Shown here: in pieces, positions 14,470 through 20,136 of the stretch
How positions within the stretch are numbered: position 1 is the first letter of the stretch
Layout of the letters: every line of letters starts with the position of its first letter
Assembly: GCA_034428935.1 (NCBI GenBank)
Contig: DAOUHB010000218.1
Location: 1 to 20,136, forward strand
Direction: 5' to 3'
Source of the DNA: JAAYZQ01 sp034428935
GTDB lineage: Bacteria > Chloroflexota > Anaerolineae > JAAYZQ01
Length of the DNA stretch: 20,136 bases
The notes under the pieces: generated by a model
The model's database searches: none
The model's input: the letters and a program-made list of their open reading frames with translations, nothing else
What the model was told of the DNA's origin: nothing
Made by a program: the position numbers and the translations under genes

Positions 14470-15914
14470 GTCCGCTCCTGCTCCTGCTGCAGGCGCTCAT
14501 GCTCCTGGCGCTCCTGCTCCTGGCGCTCCTGCTCATGCTCGTGGCGCTCATGCTCCTGGTCCACGCGCTCCTGCTGCAGGCGCTCCTGCTCCAGGCGCAC
14601 GTCCTCGATGGTCGGCACCTCGGGCATGGGGGGCGCGATCTCGGCCCAATCGATGACCGGCATCTCTGGCGGCTCGGGCATGGCGATGGGCGGTTGATCA
14701 AAGTCAGCCGCGAACAGGCCGCTGCCGGTCACCTTCAGCTCGGGCATGGGCAGGGGCTCGGGAAAGTCGGCCGAGACCGCCCCGGAGGCGACGGCCATGG
14801 GCTGGGCAATGACGGTCTCCTGCCGCTCCACCCCCTTGCCGATCTCCACGTGGCCCACTTCAATGGTCGTGATCTGGATGGGCTCGTCCAGCTTGGACTC
14901 GGCCGGCGGCGGGGGCTGGCGTCGTTGGGGCACCCCGGGCGGCGGCTTCAGGACAGGCTGGCTCGGTTCGGGAGCCCTGGCCGGGGGCGGCGTGGGCTGG
15001 CGTCGCTCGGATGGCCGGGCCGCGGGCTGGTCGAGCTGGGCGCCACACTTGCGGCAAAATCGCCCCGCCTGGTTCGGCGTCCCGCAGCGGGGGCAGGTGC
15101 GGCCCCCCGTCTCGTCCGGCGCCGGCTGCGCCCTGGCGGTGAGGCTCACGCTGCCCAGGGCCGCCAGGAAGGCCTTGACGTCGGGAAAGCGATCCGTGGG
15201 GTTCGGCGCCAGGGCCCGCACCAGGACGGGGTCCATGCCCACGGGCACATCGCGGTTAAAGCGGCTGGGGGGCAGAACCTCGCCCTTGACGACCTGGGGT
15301 GGCCGCCCGGTCAGCAGCCGGTAGAGGATGGCCGCCAGGGAATAGACGTCGGTGCGAGGCGTGGCCGCGTTGCCCGCCGCCCGCTCGGGGGCGATAAAGG
15401 GCGAGGCCTCGCCTTGCCGGCGGACCCCGACCATCTCCATCAGCTCGCTGAGGCCGAAATCGCCGACCAGCACCCGGCCCCTGTCCTCCACGATGATGCT
15501 CTCCGGGGTGAGGCTGCCGTGGACCACGCCCTTGTTGTAGGCATGTTCCAGGGCCCTGCCGGCCTGCATCACCAGGTCGGCCGCCGCCGCCACGTCCCAC
15601 TGACGGTCGAGGACCGCGGCCAGGCGCTGCCCGCTTTCCACGGCCCGGCTGACGATGTAGGGCATACCCGCCCGGGCACTTGCCTGCCGCACGCTCACAA
15701 TGTTGGGATGGTTGAGCTGCCGCAGAGCCCGGGAAAGGGCCTCGAACTGCCGTGCGCCCTGCGCCTCGCCGCGCAGGAGCCGCGGCAGGACCTTGATGGA
15801 CACGGGCTGGTTTGTATCGGGATCGTGCCCCGAGAAGACGACATAGCCCTCCTGCTGGCCTTGCAGCTTGACGGACTTGTAGCCCTCTGCGATCTGTCGA
15901 ACGAGGTCGCGCAT
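14466..15914 (-). CDS. Ser/Thr kinase-like protein, probable pseudokinase, with zinc ribbon and repeat tail
   Basis: A 482-residue protein. Residues 15-255 have a protein-kinase fold: K41 (SIKVL) as the VAIK lysine, DFG at 152-154, APE at 175-177, D189 and R242. The catalytic loop, normally HRDLKPxN, reads HGSLTPES at 132-139, losing the catalytic Asp, the Lys and the Asn. The glycine-rich loop is also poor. It is therefore probably a pseudokinase. A zinc ribbon follows (C274-C277, C287-C290), then a Pro-rich linker (about 300-345), an acidic hydrophobic region and a pentapeptide-repeat tail. No membrane helix is seen. ATG 15914 has GGAGG six bases upstream; the open frame extends further but into cutA. 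It ends in a TTGA overlap with murF-alr, so a peptidoglycan link is likely. A weakly active atypical kinase is the alternative. Confidence 0.85.
   Translation of the reverse strand: MRDLVRQIAEGYKSVKLQGQQEGYVVFSGHDPDTNQPVSIKVLPRLLRGEAQGARQFEALSRALRQLNHPNIVSVRQASARAGMPYIVSRAVESGQRLAAVLDRQWDVAAAADLVMQAGRALEHAYNKGVVHGSLTPESIIVEDRGRVLVGDFGLSELMEMVGVRRQGEASPFIAPERAAGNAATPRTDVYSLAAILYRLLTGRPPQVVKGEVLPPSRFNRDVPVGMDPVLVRALAPNPTDRFPDVKAFLAALGSVSLTARAQPAPDETGGRTCPRCGTPNQAGRFCRKCGAQLDQPAARPSERRQPTPPPARAPEPSQPVLKPPPGVPQRRQPPPPAESKLDEPIQITTIEVGHVEIGKGVERQETVIAQPMAVASGAVSADFPEPLPMPELKVTGSGLFAADFDQPPIAMPEPPEMPVIDWAEIAPPMPEVPTIEDVRLEQERLQQERVDQEHERHEHEQERQEQERQEHERLQQEQERT
14469..14597 (-). repeat. 15-base tandem repeats encoding RxxQE/RxxHE pentapeptides
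   Basis: The last 43 codons of the pseudokinase consist of seven units of the form R-x-[EQD]-[QH]-E (RLEQE, RLQQE, RVDQE, RHEHE, RQEQE, RQEHE, RLQQE), with three inserted HE or QE pairs, ending in RT. The 15-base units are near-identical at DNA level (cgcctgcagcaggag type), so copy number can change by slippage without a frameshift. The peptide should be a long charged helix or coiled coil. Confidence 0.9.
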
Positions 15915-15961
15915 TTTCCACCTCCCGGCAATGCCGCCGGCCAATCGGCCCCTGAGGCCGT

Positions 15962-16285
15962 CTATCCCTCGCGGACCTCGCCCACGAGCCAGTCCAGGTA
16001 GGGCGCGCTGCCGCCCACCAGGGGCAGGGCGATGGTCTCGGGCAGGTCGTAGCTGTGCAGCTCTCTCACGCGCTGTACCAGGTCGTCCAGGACGTCGCGG
16101 CGGCTCTTGACCACCAGCAGCCATTCCTGGTCGCGCTGCACCTCTCCCTGCCAGCGATAGATGGACGCGATCCCGGGCACGACGTTCACGCAAGCGGCCA
16201 GCCGCTCGGCGACCAGCGCCGTGGCAATGTCCTCGGCCTCTTTTTCCGAGCCGGCGGTGATCAATACCAATAAGGGATCCGACAT
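15962..16285 (-). CDS. cutA: CutA-like divalent-cation tolerance protein
   Basis: A 107-residue trimeric ferredoxin-like-fold protein of the CutA1 family. Family landmarks are visible: LITAGSEKEAEDIA near the N-terminus, AACVNVVPGIASIYRWQGE in the middle, LLVVKS, and HSYDLPETIALPL followed by the C-terminal YLDWL. Length is typical. CutA is linked to copper tolerance in E. coli, but its general role remains unclear. ATG 16285 is chosen because GGAGGAAG lies eight bases upstream; an in-frame GTG at 16300 overlaps that site and is rejected. It has its own promoter and precedes the pseudokinase by 47 bases, so the two are likely co-transcribed with murF-alr. Confidence 0.95.
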   Translation of the reverse strand: MSDPLLVLITAGSEKEAEDIATALVAERLAACVNVVPGIASIYRWQGEVQRDQEWLLVVKSRRDVLDDLVQRVRELHSYDLPETIALPLVGGSAPYLDWLVGEVREG

Positions 16286-16306
16286 GGCGTCTTCCTCCAC
16301 ACCCCT

Positions 16307-16336
16307 ATTGTATCATACCCGGGCGGGGTGTGTAAA
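16307..16336 (-). promoter_or_regulatory. Promoter of the cutA-pseudokinase-murF/alr unit
   Basis: On the minus strand: TTTACA (16336-16331), 18 bases, TACAAT (16312-16307), with TG one base before the -10. Shifting the -35 by one gives TTACAC with a 17-base spacer. The start is expected near 16300, leaving a leader of about 15 bases with the ribosome site in it. Confidence 0.7.
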
Positions 16337-16340
16337 GGCC

Positions 16341-16364
16341 CCTGTCCGACCGGTACCCGACAGG
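16341..16364 (-). terminator. Possible weak terminator hairpin after the radC unit
   Basis: On the minus strand CCTGTC (16364-16359) pairs with GACAGG (16346-16341) over a 12-base loop, followed by GGCCTTTAC. It lies between the 75-residue gene and the cutA promoter, where a terminator is expected. The T-run is poor. Confidence 0.3.
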
Positions 16365-16371
16365 ACCCTGA

Positions 16372-16599
16372 CTAGCGGATCTCGACCCGACCGTCCGGGT
16401 AGAGGAGCAGGCCGTGCTCGCCCTCGGTTCGCTGGTCGGTGACCCACAGGACCAGGCCTTCGGCGGGCTCGCGCAGGGCGGGGCGCACCACAAAGACCTG
16501 CCCGCCGCGGTGCAGCTTCTGGCCGGCCTCGTAGGCCGACCGCGCCGTCTCGTAGTCGATGTCCAGCCGGGTCCAGGGCCCGGAGTCAGGCTTGGGCAC
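16372..16599 (-). CDS. Hypothetical 75-residue protein
   Basis: A small soluble protein from a GTG start at 16599, overlapping the end of the GTPase gene by 14 bases, with aagggg about ten bases upstream. The sequence has plausible beta-strand spacing (QVFVVRPAL, GLVLWVTD, GLLLYPDGRVEIR), no cysteines, no membrane helix and no signal peptide. I recognise no family. Overlap with the GTPase and the lack of another good frame here support it as real. It may be a small beta-barrel-like partner or accessory of the GTPase, but this rests only on position. Confidence 0.6.
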   Translation of the reverse strand: MPKPDSGPWTRLDIDYETARSAYEAGQKLHRGGQVFVVRPALREPAEGLVLWVTDQRTEGEHGLLLYPDGRVEIR

Positions 16600-17659
16600 G
16601 CTGTTTTTTCCCCTTTCGCCGGCGCGGGTTGCGCATGAGGCTGCGATAGAGGTCTTGCATCTCGGCGGTGCTCAGGCGCTTGCCGTGCTGGAAGTAGCGG
16701 ATGGCCACCTGGCCGATGGCCCACGTCCCCAGGCCGGCGATGGACCCGGCGACGATCCAGCCCGGGCCGGGGATGAGCTTGGCGCCCTGTTGGGCCAGGT
16801 AGCGCAGGGCCACGCCGCCGACGATGGTGGCCGCCATGGTGCGCGCCCGCTGCACGCTGATGGGCTCGCCGTATATGGTCGCCACGCGCAGCACCATCTG
16901 GGCCTGGACCGCCAGGAGAAAGGGAATGTCCAGGCCGGGGATGGGCTCGGCGCCGATGACGGCGTTCCACACCGCCGCCTGCCGCACGACGCTGTTGGCC
17001 GCCTGCTGACGATAGCCCGGCAGGGCGCGCCCCAGGGCCACGGCCAGGGACGGCTGGGCGTCGACGAGCTGCGGCAGCAGGGTCGTGGCCACGTTGGTGC
17101 CCTCCTTGGCCGAGATGGGGATGATGCCCGGCTCGCCGAGCTTGTCGCGGGCGTCGTTCAGCACCCGCTCCTGGTCGTCCTTGCCCACGAGGTCCATCTT
17201 GTTCAGGGCGATGACCACCGGCTTGTCGGTGGCCTTGAGCTGCTGCAAGAGCCCCAGGTCGGCCTGGCGCACCCCGGCCATGGCGTCGAGCACCAGGACG
17301 AGGACGCTGGCGCCGCGGACCGCCTCCAGGGCGATGCGGGCGCGATCCACCCCGCGCACCTCGCCAAAGCCCGGCGTGTCGACCAGGGAAAAGGGCCCCC
17401 ACTCCTCGTACTGCGTGGCCTGCGTGGTCCCCGGCACGGCGCCCACGGGCGACACCTCCCTGCCCTTGAGGGTGTTGAACAGGGTCGACTTGCCCGAGTT
17501 GACGGGCCCCACGATGGCCACGCCGGTCTGCGCTTCAGCGGCCACCTGGCGGGCCATGGCGTCCCAGTCGAGGGCGTCGAACAGGCGCCGGATCTCGACC
17601 AACGTCGCGGGCAGGCGGGTCCTGCCCGCGGCCTGAGGGGCAACAGATTTTGTCGTCAT
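16586..17659 (-). CDS. Era-like GTPase with C-terminal DUF697-type membrane domain
   Basis: A 357-residue TRAFAC-class GTPase. All nucleotide motifs are present: G1 GPVNSGKST at 51-59, a GTT at 77-79 for G2, G3 DTPG at 94-97, G4 NKMD at 153-156 and G5 SAK at 183-185. The C-terminal half resembles DUF697/YcjF-type domains: IPGLDIPFLLAVQAQMVLRVA (about 242-262) and a glycine-rich hydrophobic stretch near 280-320, likely membrane-associated, then a very basic tail (RRRKGKKQR). Its cellular role is not fixed by sequence; related proteins are linked to membrane or envelope stress. ATG 17659 overlaps the stop of the small membrane protein (ATGA). The tail overlaps the next small gene. Confidence 0.9.
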   Translation of the reverse strand: MTTKSVAPQAAGRTRLPATLVEIRRLFDALDWDAMARQVAAEAQTGVAIVGPVNSGKSTLFNTLKGREVSPVGAVPGTTQATQYEEWGPFSLVDTPGFGEVRGVDRARIALEAVRGASVLVLVLDAMAGVRQADLGLLQQLKATDKPVVIALNKMDLVGKDDQERVLNDARDKLGEPGIIPISAKEGTNVATTLLPQLVDAQPSLAVALGRALPGYRQQAANSVVRQAAVWNAVIGAEPIPGLDIPFLLAVQAQMVLRVATIYGEPISVQRARTMAATIVGGVALRYLAQQGAKLIPGPGWIVAGSIAGLGTWAIGQVAIRYFQHGKRLSTAEMQDLYRSLMRNPRRRKGKKQRAQA

Positions 17660-17838
17660 TCCTTCGATTCCTCGTCGGCGCGAGCCAGCCGCTCGCGCAG
17701 GATCGCCAGCAGGTTCAGGATGACCAGGACGGCCAGGCCAAAGGCCGCCGCGTCGCGCCAGCCGGCGGCCAGGGCGGCCAGCAGCACCAGGCAGCCGGCG
17801 AGGTCGGCCAGGAGCAGATCGCGGACGTTGCCCTTCAC
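17656..17838 (-). CDS. Small two-helix membrane protein
   Basis: A 60-residue protein from GTG 17838, with two hydrophobic segments (about residues 9-26 and 30-48) separated by a short GWRD turn and a charged tail (RERLARADEESKE). It starts 13 bases after the radC stop and ends in an ATGA overlap with the GTPase, so it is probably coupled to that gene. The ribosome site (agcaggg) is weak. A longer in-frame start at 17892 would overlap radC and is not needed. I recognise no family. A membrane anchor or partner for the GTPase is an inference from order. Confidence 0.6.
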   Translation of the reverse strand: MKGNVRDLLLADLAGCLVLLAALAAGWRDAAAFGLAVLVILNLLAILRERLARADEESKE

Positions 17839-17851
17839 AGGACCCTGCTTT

Positions 17852-18559
17852 TCACAGGCTGAACCCCAGCCCCCGCTCCTTGAGGCTGACAAAGCGCTGG
17901 CGGCCGATGATCAGGTGGTCGAGGACGTCGACGTCGAGGAGCTTGCCCGCCTCGGCGATCTGGCGGGTGACGGCCACGTCCTCGGGGCTGGGCGTCGGGT
18001 CGCCGGAAGGATGGTTGTGGGCGACGATAATAGAGGCGCAGTTGTAGCGGATGGCCTCGCGAAACAGCTCGCCCACCCGGATCAGGCTCGTGTTCAGGGA
18101 TCCGACGTATACCGTCGGCCATCCCAGGACTCGATTCTTGGTGTCCAACATCATGACGCGCAGGTGCTCCTGCTCCAACAAGCTCATCTCGGACATTAAC
18201 AGGTTGGCCGCGTCGGCAGGCGAGCGAACCTGGGGCCGCTGCTCCGGCCCCTCGACCAGCAGGCGGCGGCCCAGCTCCAGGGCTGCCTTCAACTGCGCGG
18301 CCTTGGCCGGCCCCAGCCCCCGGGCCGCCATCAGCTCCCCCACGCTGGCCTGGGCCAGGCCCGACAGGCCGCCAAAGGTGGACAGCAGCCGCTGCGAAAC
18401 GCGCACCACGTTCTCATCCTTGACACCCGTGCCCAGGACGATGGCCAGAAGCTCGGCCGTAGCCAGGGCGGCGGGTCCCCTGGCCAGCAAACGCTCGCGG
18501 GGCCTGTCGCCCTGGGGCAGATCGATCATCCTTGGATTGTAGCGGTCGTCGGCGGTCAT
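17852..18559 (-). CDS. radC: RadC/YeeS-family JAB1/MPN domain protein
   Basis: A 235-residue RadC-family protein. The N-terminal part has the RPRERLLARG-AALATAELLAIVLGTG segment and a helix-hairpin-helix (residues 65-98). The C-terminal JAMM metalloprotease-like site is complete: H181-x-H183-x7-S191-x-x-D194 in HNHPSGDPTPSPED, with E131 as the likely upstream acidic residue. RadC was once thought to act in DNA repair; its true role is unclear. ATG 18559 is preferred because AGGAG lies eight bases upstream. A second ATG at 18529, matching the usual N-terminus, has only AAGG immediately in front of it. It is first gene of a unit with the small membrane protein, GTPase and 75-residue gene, and is divergent from the zinc-ribbon gene. 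Confidence 0.96.
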   Translation of the reverse strand: MTADDRYNPRMIDLPQGDRPRERLLARGPAALATAELLAIVLGTGVKDENVVRVSQRLLSTFGGLSGLAQASVGELMAARGLGPAKAAQLKAALELGRRLLVEGPEQRPQVRSPADAANLLMSEMSLLEQEHLRVMMLDTKNRVLGWPTVYVGSLNTSLIRVGELFREAIRYNCASIIVAHNHPSGDPTPSPEDVAVTRQIAEAGKLLDVDVLDHLIIGRQRFVSLKERGLGFSL

Positions 18560-18591
18560 TGGCTCGGCTCCTGGCGGCGTTGTCCAGCGTC

Positions 18592-18620
18592 ATTGTACCC
18601 CAGGGAGCAATCAGTGTCAA
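18592..18620 (-). promoter_or_regulatory. Promoter of the radC unit
   Basis: On the minus strand a perfect TTGACA (18620-18615), 17 bases and TACAAT (18597-18592). The start is expected near 18585, giving a short leader that carries AGGAG before ATG 18559. The -35 box is 42 bases from that of the divergent promoter. Confidence 0.88.
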
Positions 18621-18662
18621 ACAGGGGCCCCGCGCCTCCCAGGCGCCAGGATAGGGCCAGAG

Positions 18663-18691
18663 TTGCCATCGCGCCCGGAATGTGTTAAAAT
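18663..18691 (+). promoter_or_regulatory. Promoter of the zinc-ribbon gene
   Basis: TTGCCA (18663-18668), 17 bases, TAAAAT (18686-18691), with TG at 18683-18684 (extended -10). It is divergent from the radC promoter. The start is expected near 18698, five bases before the first mini-ORF ATG. Confidence 0.8.
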
Positions 18692-18702
18692 CCCCGCGGT
18701 AC

Positions 18703-18752
18703 ATGCCCGAAGGGGGGCCATAGCCAGCCGAATGCCCGAGGGGGGAGCATGA
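18703..18752 (+). repeat. Two tandem mini-ORFs / duplicated ribosome-site region
   Basis: ATGCCCGAAGGGGGG (18703-18717) and ATGCCCGAGGGGGGAG (18732-18747) are copies 29 bases apart (about 19 of 29 positions agree over the unit). Each starts a six-codon frame: MPEGGP-stop (18703-18723) and MPEGGA-stop (18732-18752). The second stop, TGA at 18750-18752, overlaps the ATG of the main gene at 18749, and its G-run is that gene's ribosome site. Whether the mini-ORFs are translated cannot be seen. Confidence 0.5.
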
Positions 18753-19912
18753 CGAACGATCAGGTCCACAGATTTCCGTGCCCCAAGTGTGGGGCCCAGG
18801 TCAATTTCGATGCAGCCACGGGGGCCCTCCTCTGCCCTTATTGCGGCTACAGCACCACCGTTCCCGTTACCGAGCAGCAGATCCAGGAGTACGACCTGGA
18901 AAAGGCCCTGAAGGAAATGCTCGCCGCCCCACAGCAGGTGGGCTATGGCGAAGGCAAGCGCTCCATCAAGTGCGAGAGCTGCGGCGCGGTCAACACCATC
19001 GACGCCCAGGTGATCTCGACCGAGTGCGCCTTCTGCGGCTCGAACCAGGTGGTGCCCCAGGAGCAGGTGGCCCAGGTCATCAAGCCCGAGTCGTTGCTTC
19101 CGTTCCAGGTGGATCACGCCCGGGCAGTGAGCGAGTTTCGCAAATGGCTGGGGCGCGGCTTTTTCCGGCCCAACCCGGTGAAAAAGATTGCCAAAGAGGC
19201 GGACGCCAGGCTGCAAGGGATCTATATGCCGTTCTGGACGTTCGACACCCTCACGTCGTCGTCGTGGCGGGCCGAGGCGGGGCACTATTACTACGAGGAA
19301 GAGACCTTCTGGGCGACCGACGACAAGGGCAAACGCGTGCAGCAGACCCGGAAGGTGCAAAAGATCCGCTGGGTGCCGGCGTCGGGGCGGCTGCAGCTCC
19401 AGTTCGACGACGTCCTGGTGCCTGCCTCGCAGAACATTGACCGGGGCATGATCGAGCGCATCTACCCCTTCGATACCAAGGTGCTGATGCCCTACGAGCC
19501 CAAGTTCCTGTCGGGCTGGGGCGCCGAGGCGTACACCATCGACCTGCGCGGCGGGTGGCAGACCGGCCAGGAGATCATCCAGGCGCAGGTGCGCAACGCC
19601 TGCGCGCAGCAGGTTCCGGGCGACACGCACCGCAACCTGCAGGTCAAGACGGCCTTTTCCAACATGACCTACAAACACGTGATGTTTCCGGTGTGGATGG
19701 CCTCCTACCGTTACAACGACAAGGTCTATCACTTCCTGGTCAACGGCCAGACGGGCGAGGTGCAGGGCGAGGCGCCCATCAGTTGGATCAAGGTCGCCGT
19801 GGTGGTGGCCATCGTCGTCATCATCGCCGTCCTGGTCATGTGGCTCATGTCGACGGCGGAGGGAGAAGCTGCCGCTGCTCTGAACCTGGCGCGGCTGCTC
19901 TTTTGGGCCTGA
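18749..19912 (+). CDS. Double zinc-ribbon protein with C-terminal membrane anchor
   Basis: A 387-residue protein. Two zinc ribbons occupy the N-terminus (C11-C14 with C29-C32 and C75-C78 with C93-C96, all CxxC pairs). A long soluble region of about 240 residues follows, rich in aromatic residues (GIYMPFWTFDTL, AGHYYYEEETFWAT), with the segment FPVWMASYRYNDKVYHFLVNGQTGEVQGE near the end. One hydrophobic helix lies at about 346-367 (VAVVVAIVVIIAVLVMW). Proteins of this type are often annotated loosely as primosomal N'-like or zinc-ribbon proteins; I see no helicase motif. A tail-anchored arrangement with a cytoplasmic domain is likely. ATG 18749 follows a run of Gs ending gggggag. The gene is divergent from radC with its own promoter. 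Function unknown. Confidence 0.85.
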   Translation: MTNDQVHRFPCPKCGAQVNFDAATGALLCPYCGYSTTVPVTEQQIQEYDLEKALKEMLAAPQQVGYGEGKRSIKCESCGAVNTIDAQVISTECAFCGSNQVVPQEQVAQVIKPESLLPFQVDHARAVSEFRKWLGRGFFRPNPVKKIAKEADARLQGIYMPFWTFDTLTSSSWRAEAGHYYYEEETFWATDDKGKRVQQTRKVQKIRWVPASGRLQLQFDDVLVPASQNIDRGMIERIYPFDTKVLMPYEPKFLSGWGAEAYTIDLRGGWQTGQEIIQAQVRNACAQQVPGDTHRNLQVKTAFSNMTYKHVMFPVWMASYRYNDKVYHFLVNGQTGEVQGEAPISWIKVAVVVAIVVIIAVLVMWLMSTAEGEAAAALNLARLLFWA

Positions 19913-19939
19913 TTCGATTCACCATTCCCAGTCTCAGAT

Positions 19940-19976
19940 TTGACAGAAAATCAGGTAGTGGATATAATGTCCACTA
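19940..19976 (+). promoter_or_regulatory. Full-consensus promoter with a palindromic operator around the -10
   Basis: TTGACA (19940-19945), 17 bases and TATAAT (19963-19968) match the sigma70 consensus at all twelve positions. The -10 lies in a perfect inverted repeat, TAGTGGA (19956-19962), seven bases, TCCACTA (19970-19976). A dimeric repressor bound there would cover the -10. The next start codon is 20067, about 90 bases beyond the expected transcript start. Confidence 0.8.
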
Positions 19977-20066
19977 TCCTTGCACTTTAACAGGGCTTAA
20001 AATAGACGGGCACGGCCCGATCGAGGATAATAGGGTTTGCGGAAACCAATATCCCGAGGTCGAGCC

Positions 20067-20136
20067 ATGCCCAAGCCAATTGTATGCCTTTCTGACCAAT
20101 TGCGCCAATTCCTGGCCGTCTTTCGCACCTGCTTCA
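20067..20136 (+). CDS. N-terminal start of a probable IS transposase (3' partial)
   Basis: An open frame begins at ATG 20067, with gaggt six bases upstream, and runs off the window after 23 codons (MPKPIVCLSDQLRQF, then LAVFRTCF). I recall a similar opening in IS701/IS4-like DDE transposases of Chloroflexota and related bacteria, but the catalytic residues lie outside the window, so this rests on the N-terminus alone. The upstream 150 bases, including the promoter at 19940, could be the left end of the element; its terminal repeat cannot be fixed without the other end. A small hairpin GGTTT/AAACC lies at 20034-20047. Confidence 0.5.
   Translation, partial: MPKPIVCLSDQLRQFLAVFRTCF

Noticed and set aside
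14469..14600. CRISPR array from the repeated cgctcctgctc units
   Set aside because: The units are in-frame 15-base coding repeats with no spacers, and they are explained by the pentapeptide tail.
15915..16193. N-terminal extension of the pseudokinase frame to 16193
   Set aside because: It overlaps cutA in another frame and encodes Arg-rich sequence; ATG 15914 has an excellent ribosome site.
11677..18199. Very long plus-strand open frames (for example 11677-13734, 14499-16001, 16559-18199) opposite the minus-strand genes
   Set aside because: Their translations are His/Gly/Arg/Gln-rich with no domains, and they mirror murF-alr, the pseudokinase and the GTPase, which carry clear motifs. They are by-products of GC-rich third positions.

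Overview
The window is GC-rich, densely packed bacterial DNA on both strands. Gene content and style suggest a Chloroflexota (Anaerolineae-like) genome: a MurF-alanine racemase fusion, paired GT39-like membrane glycosyltransferases, an HdrD-type iron-sulfur membrane protein, HEAT and zinc-ribbon proteins, and extended -10 promoters. That assignment is an inference; no rRNA or other marker gene is present.

Left block (+ strand, 1-7121): one apparent operon. It holds the tail of an unknown protein, an FAD-dependent amine-oxidase-like oxidoreductase, two related GT39/ArnT-type polytopic glycosyltransferases, and a membrane cytochrome b/iron-sulfur protein of the HdrD/NarI-fusion type. ATGA overlaps and gaps of 22 and 14 bases link them. 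The first part looks like envelope glycan or lipid-linked sugar synthesis; the last gene is redox.

Middle block (+ strand, 7118-10855): three units, each with its own sigma70-type promoter. These are def (peptide deformylase); a HEAT-repeat-like protein followed by tatA and a strong terminator; and a metallo-beta-lactamase-fold protein with a degenerate first metal motif and a structured leader.

Right-centre block (- strand, 18620 down to 10991): radC, a small membrane protein, an Era-like GTPase with a DUF697-type C-terminus and a 75-residue protein form one unit. cutA, a predicted pseudokinase with a zinc ribbon and pentapeptide-repeat tail, and a fused murF-alr form a second. A HEPN/MNT nucleotidyltransferase pair forms a third.

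Right end (+ strand, 18663-20136): a double zinc-ribbon membrane-anchored protein is transcribed divergently from radC. Beyond it lie a full-consensus promoter whose -10 sits inside a perfect inverted repeat, and the first 23 codons of what looks like an insertion-sequence transposase cut by the window edge.

The most interesting points are the probable pseudokinase translationally coupled to murF-alr, the MBL protein with a non-canonical metal motif and mutually exclusive leader hairpins, the tandem mini-ORFs in front of the zinc-ribbon gene, and the operator-like palindrome around the last promoter.
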